DNA from: CAIOSQ01 sp041178225
Lineage (GTDB): Bacteria; Pseudomonadota; Alphaproteobacteria; CACIAM-22H2
Length of the DNA: 22,113 nt
Direction of reading: 5' to 3'
Assembly: GCA_041178225.1 (NCBI GenBank)
Contig: JBEGVV010000223.1
Span: forward strand, 1-22,113
A program made the translations under genes and the position numbers. Below the pieces are notes generated by a model that saw only the letters and a list, made by a program, of their open reading frames with translations, ran no database searches and had not been told where the DNA came from. Each line of letters begins with the position of its first letter. Position 1 is the stretch's first letter. Of this stretch, positions 14,252 through 21,259 are shown piece after piece.

Positions 14252-15106
14252 ATGCCCAGGACGCCGCCCGCCCTCATCGCATTCCAGGGCGAGGCCGGGG
14301 CCTATTCCGACCTCGCCTGCCGCAGCGCCTATCCGCGCATGCGCACCCTGCCCTGCGCGAGCTTCGACGAGGCCTTCGCGGCGGTGCAGAAGGGGCACGC
14401 GCGCCTCGCCATGATCCCGATCGAGAACTCGACCGCCGGCCGGGTCGCCGACGCCCACCACCTGATGCCCGACGCCGGCCTGCACATCGTCGGCGAGTGG
14501 TTCCAGCCGGTGCGCCACCAGCTGCTGGCGCCGAAGGGCGCCACGCTGCGCACGATCCGCACGGTGCAGAGCCACGTGCAGGCGCTCGACCAGTGCCGCG
14601 GCACGACGCGCCGGCTCGGCCTGCGCCGCGTCGTCGGCTCCGACACCGCGGGCTCGGCGGCGGAGATCGCCGCCAGCGGCGACGTCACGCGCGCGGCGAT
14701 CGCCTCGTCGCTCGCGGGCAAGCTCTACGGGCTGGCCACGCTGAAGGCCAACATCGAGGACGACCACTCGAACACCACGCGCATGCTGGTGCTCTCGCGC
14801 ACCCCGCGCATGGCGAGGCCGGGCAAGGGCCGGGTCATCACCACCTTCGTGTTCCAGGTCCGCAACGTGCCGGCCGCGCTCTACAAGGCGCTGGGCGGCT
14901 TCGCGACCAGCGGCGTCAACATGACCAAGCTCGAGAGCTACATGGTCGGTGGCTCCTTCACGGCGACGCGCTTCTACGCCGACGTCGAGGGCCATCCCTC
15001 GCAGCGCCCGCTGCAGCTGGCGCTGGAGGAGCTGCGCTTCTACGCCAGCGACCTGCGCATCCTCGGCGTCTACCCGGCCCATCCGTTCCGCGACCGGCAG
15101 CGCTGA
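14252..15106 (+). CDS. pheA: Prephenate dehydratase (monofunctional)
   Basis: A 284-residue enzyme that converts prephenate to phenylpyruvate in phenylalanine synthesis. The catalytic domain (residues 7-183) shows FQGEAGAYSD, IPIENSTAGRV and DTAGSAAEIA. A C-terminal ACT domain (about 196-275) should bind phenylalanine for feedback control; ESYM (228-231) takes the place of the regulatory ESRP and is normal in alphaproteobacteria. There is no chorismate mutase domain. One oddity: the catalytic T-R-F triad reads T176-R177-M178 (codons ACG CGC ATG), so the usual phenylalanine is methionine. The start ATG lies 3 bases after kdsB, giving tight coupling. Confidence 0.94.
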   Translation: MPRTPPALIAFQGEAGAYSDLACRSAYPRMRTLPCASFDEAFAAVQKGHARLAMIPIENSTAGRVADAHHLMPDAGLHIVGEWFQPVRHQLLAPKGATLRTIRTVQSHVQALDQCRGTTRRLGLRRVVGSDTAGSAAEIAASGDVTRAAIASSLAGKLYGLATLKANIEDDHSNTTRMLVLSRTPRMARPGKGRVITTFVFQVRNVPAALYKALGGFATSGVNMTKLESYMVGGSFTATRFYADVEGHPSQRPLQLALEELRFYASDLRILGVYPAHPFRDRQR

Positions 15107-15171
15107 CGCGCCGCAGCCCGCCGTGATCCGGCGCATGTCCGGGCGCGGCCGCGCGTGGTCGCTTGCGGCCC

Positions 15172-15786
15172 ATGCTCAGCCACGCGGACATCTGGCGCGC
15201 GATCGACAGGCTTGCGGCCGATAGCGGCACGTCGCCCTCGGGCCTCGCGCGGCGCGCGGGCCTCGACCCGACCACCTTCAACCGCTCGAAGCGCCTCGCC
15301 GCGGGCGGGCGGCCGCGCTGGCCATCGACCGAATCGATCGCGAAGATCCTCGCGGCGACCGGCCGCAGCCTCGCCGAGTTCGCGAGCCCCGGCGCGGGCG
15401 GGCGACGCCTGCCCCTGATCCCCGGCGACCGCGTCGCCGACGGCGGCTGCTTCGACGCGCAGGGGCTGCCCGCGGGCGGAGGCTGGGCGGAGATCGAGTT
15501 CCCGGGCATCGGCGACCCGCACGCCTACGCGATGCGCGTGATCGACGACGCGCGCGCGCCCGTCTACCGCTCCGGCGACACGATCGTGCTCGGCCCGCGC
15601 AGCGCGGCGCGCGTCGGCGACCGCGTCGCGCTGGGCCGGCGCGGCGGCGGCCTCGTCATGGGCGACGTGGCTCAGCTCGACGAGGCCATGCTCGTGCTGC
15701 ACCCGCTGCCGGTGCCCGCCGCGCCGCTGGAGCTGCCCCGGGGCGAGGTCGGCTTCCTGCACCGCATCCTCTGGGCAAGCCAGTGA
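15172..15786 (+). CDS. HTH regulator with a degenerate S24 (LexA-like) domain
   Basis: A 204-residue protein. Residues 1-70 (MLSHADIWRAIDRLA, then GLARRAGLDPTTFNRSKR, RWPSTESIAKIL) are a helix-turn-helix DNA-binding domain of the type that precedes S24 domains in alphaproteobacteria. Residues 78-204 follow the S24 fold (AYAMRV, PVYRSGDTIVLGP, VGDRVAL, ending RILWASQ). Compared with the family pattern V-S-G-D-S-M-x-P-x-Y-R-x-G-D, this one has V-I-D-D-A-R-A-P-V-Y-R-S-G-D, so the catalytic serine is A127. The later V-M-A-K-E-L reads V-M-G-D-V-A, so the lysine is D165. Self-cleavage should be impossible. The ATG at 15172 starts the conserved N-terminus; a TTG at 15163 is an alternative. No good ribosome site is seen. 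Its targets are unknown. Confidence 0.82.
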   Translation: MLSHADIWRAIDRLAADSGTSPSGLARRAGLDPTTFNRSKRLAAGGRPRWPSTESIAKILAATGRSLAEFASPGAGGRRLPLIPGDRVADGGCFDAQGLPAGGGWAEIEFPGIGDPHAYAMRVIDDARAPVYRSGDTIVLGPRSAARVGDRVALGRRGGGLVMGDVAQLDEAMLVLHPLPVPAAPLELPRGEVGFLHRILWASQ

Positions 15787-15864
15787 CGCGCGCGCGGCGC
15801 CTGCCCCTTCCGGATCGCTCTGCCGCGCAGTAGCTTCCGCGCCTTCGGACGCGAGGAGCGGCGC

Positions 15865-16731
15865 ATGCAGTCGGGCGGCAGGTCGGTCACCTACTTCAAC
15901 GGGGCGTGGATGGACGGCAGGACGCCCATCATGACCGCCAACACCCATGGCGCCTGGCTGGGCTCGATGGTCTTCGACGGTGGCCGCATCTACCGGCGCC
16001 TCGGCCCCGACCTCGACCTGCATTGCGCGCGCGCCATCGAGTCCGCGCGCACCATCGGCCTCGCGCCGGGCATCGACGGGCCCGCGATCGAGCGCCTTGC
16101 CTGGCAGGGCGCGGACCAGTTCGCCGACGACGCGGAGCTCTACGTGCGGCCGATGTTCTGGGCCGAGGACGGTCCGCTCGGCCCCGACCCGGCGACCACG
16201 CGCTTCGCGCTCTACCTCGAGGAGGCGAAGCTGCCCGCGGGCACGGGGTTCACCGCCTGCCTCGCGCGCCGCCGGCGCCCGAGCCCCGAGACGATGCCCA
16301 CCGACGCCAAGGCCTCGGGCCTCTACGCGCAGGTCGGCCTGATCCACCTCGAGGCGAAGCGCCGCGGCTTCGACGGCGCGGTCGTGCTCGACCCGAACGG
16401 GAACGTCGCGGAGTTCATGGCCGCGAACCTCTTCATGGCCAAGGACGGCGTGGTGTCGACGCCGGTCCACAACCGCTGCTTCCTCAACGGCCTCACGCGC
16501 CAGCGCACAATCGCGCTGCTGCGCGCGGACGGCATCGAGGTGCGCGAGCGCACCATCTCCTTCGAGGAGCTGATGGAGGCCGACGAGCTCTTCTCCACCG
16601 GCAACTACGCGAAGATCCGCTACTGCACGCGGCTCGAGGACCGTCCCCTGCCGCACGGGCCCATGGCGCAGCGTGCCTGGAGCCTCTACCAGGACTTCGC
16701 CGCGCGCAGCTTCAGGCCGCGCGCGGCCTGA
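15865..16731 (+). CDS. Fold-type IV PLP aminotransferase, IlvE-like
   Basis: A 288-residue enzyme of the branched-chain aminotransferase/D-alanine aminotransferase class. The PLP lysine is K149 in PTDAKASGLY, the cofactor glutamate is E183 in NVAEFMAANLF, and YVRPMFW (R95 region) and NRCFLNGLTRQRTI are further family features. Similarity in these segments is closest to IlvE-type branched-chain amino-acid aminotransferases, which interconvert Leu/Ile/Val and their 2-oxo acids with glutamate. A 4-amino-4-deoxychorismate lyase or another transaminase role is less likely. The ATG at 15865 has GAGGAG 6 bases upstream. It follows the regulator gene by 78 bases and converges on lysS with 16 bases between. 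Confidence 0.87.
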   Translation: MQSGGRSVTYFNGAWMDGRTPIMTANTHGAWLGSMVFDGGRIYRRLGPDLDLHCARAIESARTIGLAPGIDGPAIERLAWQGADQFADDAELYVRPMFWAEDGPLGPDPATTRFALYLEEAKLPAGTGFTACLARRRRPSPETMPTDAKASGLYAQVGLIHLEAKRRGFDGAVVLDPNGNVAEFMAANLFMAKDGVVSTPVHNRCFLNGLTRQRTIALLRADGIEVRERTISFEELMEADELFSTGNYAKIRYCTRLEDRPLPHGPMAQRAWSLYQDFAARSFRPRAA

Positions 16732-16751
16732 GCCGCGGGCGCGGCGCTCAG
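16728..16751. terminator. Hairpin between convergent aminotransferase and lysS genes
   Basis: CTGAGC-CGC (16728-16736) pairs with GCG-GC-GCTCAG (16741-16751) apart from a 2-base bulge, leaving a GGGC loop. Both stop codons lie inside the arms. Its position between convergent genes suggests a shared bidirectional terminator, although no T-run is present on either side. Confidence 0.35.
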
Positions 16752-18388
16752 CCCGCCGTCTCGCCCGCGGCGACGCGGCGGACCAGCGCGATCGTCTCGG
16801 CCATGCCGTAGAGCGCGACGAAGCTGCCCATGCGCGGACCCTGCTCGGTGCCGAAGAGCAGTTCGTAGAGCACGCGGAACCAGCCACGCAGGTCCGCGCC
16901 ATGGCCGTGGCGCTTGCCGACCTCGTAGACCTGGAACTGGATCGCCTCGGAATCCGCGCCCGCCGGCATCCGCGCCAGCGTCGCGGCGAGGTCCGCGAGC
17001 GCCTCGCGCTCGGCCGCGGTCGCCGCGCGGAAGCGTCGCGCCGGCTTCACGAAGTCGCGGAAATAGGCGATCGCGTAGCGCACGAGCCGGTCGAGCATGG
17101 GGCAGGCGGCGGGGCTCGCGTTGGGCGCGTAGCGCGTGATGAAGCCCCAGAGCATCGCCGGGTCCTCGGTGTTCGCGACGCCCACGAGGTTCATGAGCAC
17201 GCTGAAGGGAAGCCCGTCGCGCTCCGGAGCCGGCGGGTGCCCGGCATGGACATGCCAGGCCGGGTTGTCGAGGCGCTGGCCGGCCTTCGCCGCGGGATCG
17301 CCGTCGGGCCCGGCCTGCTCGGGATACTTCGCGACATGGCCGAGATAGTCGTCGACCTGGCGCGGGATGACGTCGAAATGCAGCCGCTTGGCCGCCTTGG
17401 GCTGGTTGAACATGAAGAGCGCGAGGCTCTCGGGCGGGCCGTAGCGCAGCCATTCCTCGACCGACAGGCCGTTGCCGCGCGACTTCGAGATCTTCTCGCC
17501 ATGCGCGTCGAGGAAGAGCTCGTAGTTGAAGCCCTCGGGCGGCTGGCCGCCCATGACGCGGCATATCTGCCCGGAGAGCTTCACCGAATCGATCAGGTCC
17601 TTGCCGGCCATCTCGTAGTCGACGCCCAGAGCCAGCCAGCGCATCGCCCAGTCGGCCTTCCACTGCAGCTTGCAATGGCCGCCCGTCACCGGCACCTCGG
17701 TCAGCACCCCGTCCTCGTCGCGGAACACGACGCTGTTCGAGTCCAGCTTCGCCTCGAGGATCGGCACCTGCAGCACGCGGTTGGTCCGCGGAGAGACCGG
17801 CAGGAAGGGCGAGTAGGTCGCGCGCCGCTCCGGCCCGAGCGTCGGCAGGATCACGTTCCTGACCGCCTCGTAGCGATGGAGCATCGCCACCAGCGTCTCG
17901 TCGAAGCGGCCCGAGCGGTACATCTCGGTGGACGACACGAATTCGTAGTCGAAGCCGAAGGAATCGAGGAACGAGCGCAGCCGCGCGTTGTTGTGCTGGC
18001 CGAAGCTGGGATGCGTCCCGAACGGGTCGGGGATCGAGGTCAGCGGCCGGCCGATATGCTGCGCCAGCATCTCCTGGTTGGGCAGGTTGTCCGGGACCTT
18101 GCGCAGCCCGTCCATGTCGTCGGAGAACGCGACGAGTCGCGTCGGCAGGTCCGACATCGCGCGGAAGGCGTTGCGCACCATCGTCGTGCGCACGACCTCC
18201 CCGAAGGTGCCGATATGCGGCAGGCCCGAGGGGCCGTAGCCCGTCTCGAACAGCACGTGGCCCTTGGCCGGCGGCGACTTGGCGAAGCGCGCCACGAGCT
18301 TGCGCGCCTCCTCGAAGGGCCAGGCGCGGCCGCGCTCTGCGGGAATGCGGATGCCGGGGCCGTCCGGCGACATCATCGGGGCTGTCAT
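16748..18388 (-). CDS. lysS: Lysyl-tRNA synthetase, class I
   Basis: A 546-residue enzyme that attaches lysine to tRNA-Lys. It is the class I (archaeal-like, LysK) form, normal in most alphaproteobacteria instead of the class II LysRS. The Rossmann catalytic core shows the HIGH motif as LPHIGTFGEV (H58-I-G-T) and the KMSKS motif as EKISKSRGN (K299-I-S-K-S). Other class I LysRS features are TGYGPSGLPH, AFSDDMDGLRKVP and TGGHCKLQWKADWAMRW. The C-terminal 200 residues form the helical anticodon-binding region. The ATG at 18388 lacks a ribosome site; two more in-frame ATGs follow at 18376 and 18373. The promoter at 18399-18427 lies so close that the transcript would be nearly leaderless. Confidence 0.95.
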   Translation of the reverse strand: MTAPMMSPDGPGIRIPAERGRAWPFEEARKLVARFAKSPPAKGHVLFETGYGPSGLPHIGTFGEVVRTTMVRNAFRAMSDLPTRLVAFSDDMDGLRKVPDNLPNQEMLAQHIGRPLTSIPDPFGTHPSFGQHNNARLRSFLDSFGFDYEFVSSTEMYRSGRFDETLVAMLHRYEAVRNVILPTLGPERRATYSPFLPVSPRTNRVLQVPILEAKLDSNSVVFRDEDGVLTEVPVTGGHCKLQWKADWAMRWLALGVDYEMAGKDLIDSVKLSGQICRVMGGQPPEGFNYELFLDAHGEKISKSRGNGLSVEEWLRYGPPESLALFMFNQPKAAKRLHFDVIPRQVDDYLGHVAKYPEQAGPDGDPAAKAGQRLDNPAWHVHAGHPPAPERDGLPFSVLMNLVGVANTEDPAMLWGFITRYAPNASPAACPMLDRLVRYAIAYFRDFVKPARRFRAATAAEREALADLAATLARMPAGADSEAIQFQVYEVGKRHGHGADLRGWFRVLYELLFGTEQGPRMGSFVALYGMAETIALVRRVAAGETAG

Positions 18389-18398
18389 GGCACTGGCC

Positions 18399-18427
18399 GG
18401 AATACGGGACGCGCCCCGCAGCGTCAA
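18399..18427 (-). promoter_or_regulatory. Sigma-70-type promoter of lysS
   Basis: On the minus strand TTGACG (18427-18422) and TATTCC (18404-18399) are separated by exactly 17 bases. The start of transcription would fall near 18392, only a few bases before the lysS ATG at 18388. This is the best promoter match I find in the window. Confidence 0.6.
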
Positions 18428-18488
18428 TCTCCGGCGGCGGCGGGCGCGCGGCGATGGCAGGATGCGCCCCCGCGGCGGAGGACGGACG

Positions 18489-19274
18489 ATGGAGATCAGG
18501 CTCGACGGCAAGGTGGTCCTGGTGACCGGCGGCACGCAGGGCCTGGGCGAGGCGATCGCGCGCGCCTGCGCTGGCAGCGCCGTGGCCGGGATCGCGATCT
18601 CCGGGCGCGACGCCGCGCGCGGCGCGGCGGTCGCGGCGGCGCTCGGGGCGATGGGCGCGCCGGCGACCTTCGTCCCCGGCGACCTCGCCGACCCGCGCGC
18701 GCCGCGCGCGATCGTCGACGCCACGCTCGCGCGCTTCGGCCGGATCGATGGCCTCGTCAACGCCGCGGGGGTGACGACCGAGGCCGCGCTCGGGGACGCC
18801 ACGCCCGAGGCCTGGGACGAGATCATGGCCGTCAACGCGCGCGCGCCCTTCTTCCTCATGCAGCACGCCGTGGCGGCCATGCGCGCGGCGGGGCGCGGTG
18901 GCTCGATCGTCAACATCGCCTCGGTGCAGGCGCATTGCGGGACGCCCGCCCTCGCCGTCTACGCCGCGTCGAAGGCGGCGCTGGTGGCGCTGACGCGCAA
19001 CGCCGCCAACGCCCACCTGCGCGACCGCATCCGCGCCAACGCGATCGCCATGGGCTGGACCGACACGCCGGCCGAGCACGACAAGCAGGCGCGCCTCCTC
19101 GGCAAGGGACCGGGCTGGCGCGACGCGGCGCACGCGTCCCTGCCCTTCGGTCGCCTCGGGCGCCCCGAGGAGACCGCGGCGCTCGCGGTGTGGCTGCTTT
19201 CCGACATCTCCGGCGTGACGACGGGCGCGACGATCGACGTCGAGCAATGGGTCGTCGGCGCGCCGCCGCCCTGA
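18489..19274 (+). CDS. Short-chain dehydrogenase/reductase (first of four-gene run)
   Basis: A 261-residue classical SDR. The Rossmann dinucleotide motif is TGGTQGLG (residues 13-20), NAAG is at 91-94, and the catalytic set N116, S145, Y158-x3-K162 (NIASVQAH and YAASKAAL) is complete. The residue after the second strand is Gly-Arg (ISGRD), which suggests NADP(H). The protein ends with the usual GATIDVEQW strand. It oxidises or reduces an unknown alcohol or ketone in the cytoplasm. The ATG at 18489 is preferred to in-frame starts further upstream because GGAGGACGG lies just before it and the fold begins there. It diverges from lysS (100 bases) and is followed after 97 bases by the PanE-like gene. 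Confidence 0.92.
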   Translation: MEIRLDGKVVLVTGGTQGLGEAIARACAGSAVAGIAISGRDAARGAAVAAALGAMGAPATFVPGDLADPRAPRAIVDATLARFGRIDGLVNAAGVTTEAALGDATPEAWDEIMAVNARAPFFLMQHAVAAMRAAGRGGSIVNIASVQAHCGTPALAVYAASKAALVALTRNAANAHLRDRIRANAIAMGWTDTPAEHDKQARLLGKGPGWRDAAHASLPFGRLGRPEETAALAVWLLSDISGVTTGATIDVEQWVVGAPPP

Positions 19275-19330
19275 GCGCGCGCGACGCGGCATTGGACAGG
19301 ACGGGCCGGAGGCACGACGATGCCGCCGTC

Positions 19331-19346
19331 GGCCCCGGCCGGGGCC
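19331..19346. repeat. Perfect 16-base palindrome in the SDR/PanE-like gap
   Basis: GGCCCCGGCCGGGGCC reads the same on both strands with no centre gap. It lies 25 to 40 bases before the ATG of the PanE-like gene and just before its ribosome-binding site (AGGAGGA, 19359-19365). It could be an operator or, in RNA, a hairpin that affects read-through or translation. Confidence 0.55.
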
Positions 19347-19371
19347 GGGGAGAGGGCCAGGAGGAAGCAGC

Positions 19372-20358
19372 ATGAAGATCTGCGTCATCGGCGCCGGCGC
19401 CATGGGCGGCGCCTACGGGAGCCTGCTGTCGCGCGCGGGGAACGACGTCACCTTCGTCGACACCTGGCGCGAGAACGTCGACGCGATCAACGCGCACGGG
19501 ATGAAGCTCGACGGCGTGCGCGGCGCGCATGTCACCAGGATCCCGGCGAGCGCCACCCCGCCCGACGGGCTCGGCGCCGACCTCGCCATGATCTGGACCG
19601 ACACCAACAACACGCGCGCGGCGGCCGAGACGGCGAAGCGCGTCCTCGCGCCCGGCGGCTTCGCGATCACGATGCAGAACGGGCTGGGCAACGTCGAGAT
19701 CCTCGTCGACGTGCTGGGCAAGCCGCGCGTCGTCGCGGGCTCGAGCATGTGCTCGGCCGCGATGCAGGGCCCGGCGCACACCACGCTCACCCACATGGCC
19801 ATGAGCTCGGTGGGCGAGATCGACGGCGGCGCGAGCCCGCGCACCGAGGCGGTGGCGGCGGAGCTCGCCAAGGCCGGCTTCGACGCGCGCGTCCACCCGG
19901 ACATCCGCTCGCTGATCTGGACCAAGTTCGGGATCAACTGCTCGGTCAACGCGCTCTGCGCGACGACCGGGCTGCGCCATGGCGAGATCGCCCGCCTGCC
20001 GGCGATGGACGCCTTCCAGGACCGGATCATCGACGAGCTGCTCGCGGTGGTGGCGGCGAACCGCATCACCCTCGCGGACCCCGATTTCCGCGCGACGCTC
20101 AAGGCGCATTGCTGGAAGAAGTTCAGCCGCCCGTCGATGCTCCAGCACATCCATGCCGGCAAGCGCACGGAGATCGACTCGCTCAACGGCAAGATCGTCG
20201 AGGAAGGCGCGCGGCACGGCATCCCCACGCCCTACAACGCGGCGCTGGTCGCGCTGCTCAAGGGCGTCGAGCACAAGGCCACGGTCTCGCGCGGCCATAC
20301 CGAGGACGACTACGCGCGGCTCGAGGCCGGCGCCGCCGGCACGAAGCGGCCGGGCTGA
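19372..20358 (+). CDS. 2-dehydropantoate 2-reductase family protein (PanE/ApbA-like)
   Basis: A 328-residue NADP-dependent reductase with two domains. The N-terminal Rossmann fold begins MKICVIGAGAMGGAYGSLL; MQNGLGNVE (N103) matches the cofactor and substrate loop. The C-terminal helical domain has K185 in WTKFGINCSVNALCAT, the proposed catalytic lysine, and SMLQHIHAGKRTEIDSLNGKI, whose T-E-I-D glutamate binds substrate in E. coli PanE. All key residues are present, so it may reduce ketopantoate to pantoate for coenzyme A. In this setting between an SDR and a PhyH oxygenase, however, a related 2-oxo or 3-oxo acid is as likely. AGGAGGA 6 bases upstream fixes the start. The next gene begins 19 bases after its stop. 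Confidence 0.9.
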   Translation: MKICVIGAGAMGGAYGSLLSRAGNDVTFVDTWRENVDAINAHGMKLDGVRGAHVTRIPASATPPDGLGADLAMIWTDTNNTRAAAETAKRVLAPGGFAITMQNGLGNVEILVDVLGKPRVVAGSSMCSAAMQGPAHTTLTHMAMSSVGEIDGGASPRTEAVAAELAKAGFDARVHPDIRSLIWTKFGINCSVNALCATTGLRHGEIARLPAMDAFQDRIIDELLAVVAANRITLADPDFRATLKAHCWKKFSRPSMLQHIHAGKRTEIDSLNGKIVEEGARHGIPTPYNAALVALLKGVEHKATVSRGHTEDDYARLEAGAAGTKRPG

Positions 20359-20377
20359 CGGCGGGGGACGGAAGGCG

Positions 20378-21244
20378 ATGCCGAGCATCCTGACGACCGA
20401 GCAGCGCGCCGGCTTCGAGCGCGACGGCTACGTCCTCGCGCGCGGCCTCTTCGACGCGGAGGAGGCGCGCCTGCTGCGCGAGGCGATGGAGAAGGACCCG
20501 GCGATCGCCGCGCATTTCTACGACCGCCACGACGCGACTGGCGCGGCGACGAAGATGGTGACGTGGAACCATCCCGGCGACAGCGTCTACGGCATGGCGG
20601 CGCGCTGCGCGCGGATGGTCGACACGATGGAGGACCTGCTGGGCGGCGAGGTCTACCACTACCATTCGAAGCTGACGGCGAAGGAGCCATACGAGGGCGG
20701 CGCCTGGGAATGGCACCAGGACTATGGCTACTGGTACAACAATGGCTGCCTCTTCCCGCTGATGGCGTCGTGCATGGTCGCGCTCGACCGCACGACGCGC
20801 GCCAATGGCTGCCTGCAGGTCATGCGCGGCTCGCACCTGATGGGGCGCATCGACCACGGCCTGCTCGAGGGCCAGCAGGTCGGCGCCGACCTCGCCCGCG
20901 TCGAGGAGGCGAAGCTGCGGCTGGAGACCGTGCATGCGGAGATGGAGCCCGGCGACGGGCTCTTCTTCCATTGCAACACGCTGCACCGCTCGGACCAGAA
21001 CCGCTCGCCCGACCGCCGCTGGACGCTGATCTGCTGCTACAACGCGGCGCGCAACGACCCGTATCGCGAGCACCACCATCCCCGCTACACGCGGCTCGAC
21101 AAGGTGCCCGACGACGCGCTTCGCGCGGCGGGGCTTCGCTTTTCGGACGCGGCGCACGCGGGCGCCTTCCTGAAGCGCGCGACGGCGCCGCGGGACCTTT
21201 CCACGCGCGGCGGCGCGGTATTCGACAGCAGCGCGAAGCGCTGA
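20378..21244 (+). CDS. Phytanoyl-CoA dioxygenase (PhyH) family protein
   Basis: A 288-residue member of the non-haem iron(II)/2-oxoglutarate dioxygenases. The N-terminus TTEQRAGFERDGYVLARGLFDAEEA is the usual PhyH opening. The iron triad is complete: H113 and D115 in WEWHQDYGYW, and H203 in TLHRSDQNRS; R214 is placed to bind the 2-oxoglutarate carboxylate. It should hydroxylate a small molecule with release of succinate and carbon dioxide. The family covers phytanoyl-CoA, ectoine and many secondary metabolites, and the substrate cannot be read from sequence. The ATG at 20378 follows GGAAGG and begins the fold; upstream in-frame sequence overlaps the PanE-like gene. It is 19 bases after that gene and 15 before the next SDR gene. 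Confidence 0.9.
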   Translation: MPSILTTEQRAGFERDGYVLARGLFDAEEARLLREAMEKDPAIAAHFYDRHDATGAATKMVTWNHPGDSVYGMAARCARMVDTMEDLLGGEVYHYHSKLTAKEPYEGGAWEWHQDYGYWYNNGCLFPLMASCMVALDRTTRANGCLQVMRGSHLMGRIDHGLLEGQQVGADLARVEEAKLRLETVHAEMEPGDGLFFHCNTLHRSDQNRSPDRRWTLICCYNAARNDPYREHHHPRYTRLDKVPDDALRAAGLRFSDAAHAGAFLKRATAPRDLSTRGGAVFDSSAKR

Positions 21245-21259
21245 GGCAGGACGGGCGCG

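Noticed and set aside
15163..15171. TTG start for the HTH/S24 gene
   Set aside because: It adds three residues before the conserved N-terminus MLSHADIW and has no better ribosome site than the ATG at 15172.
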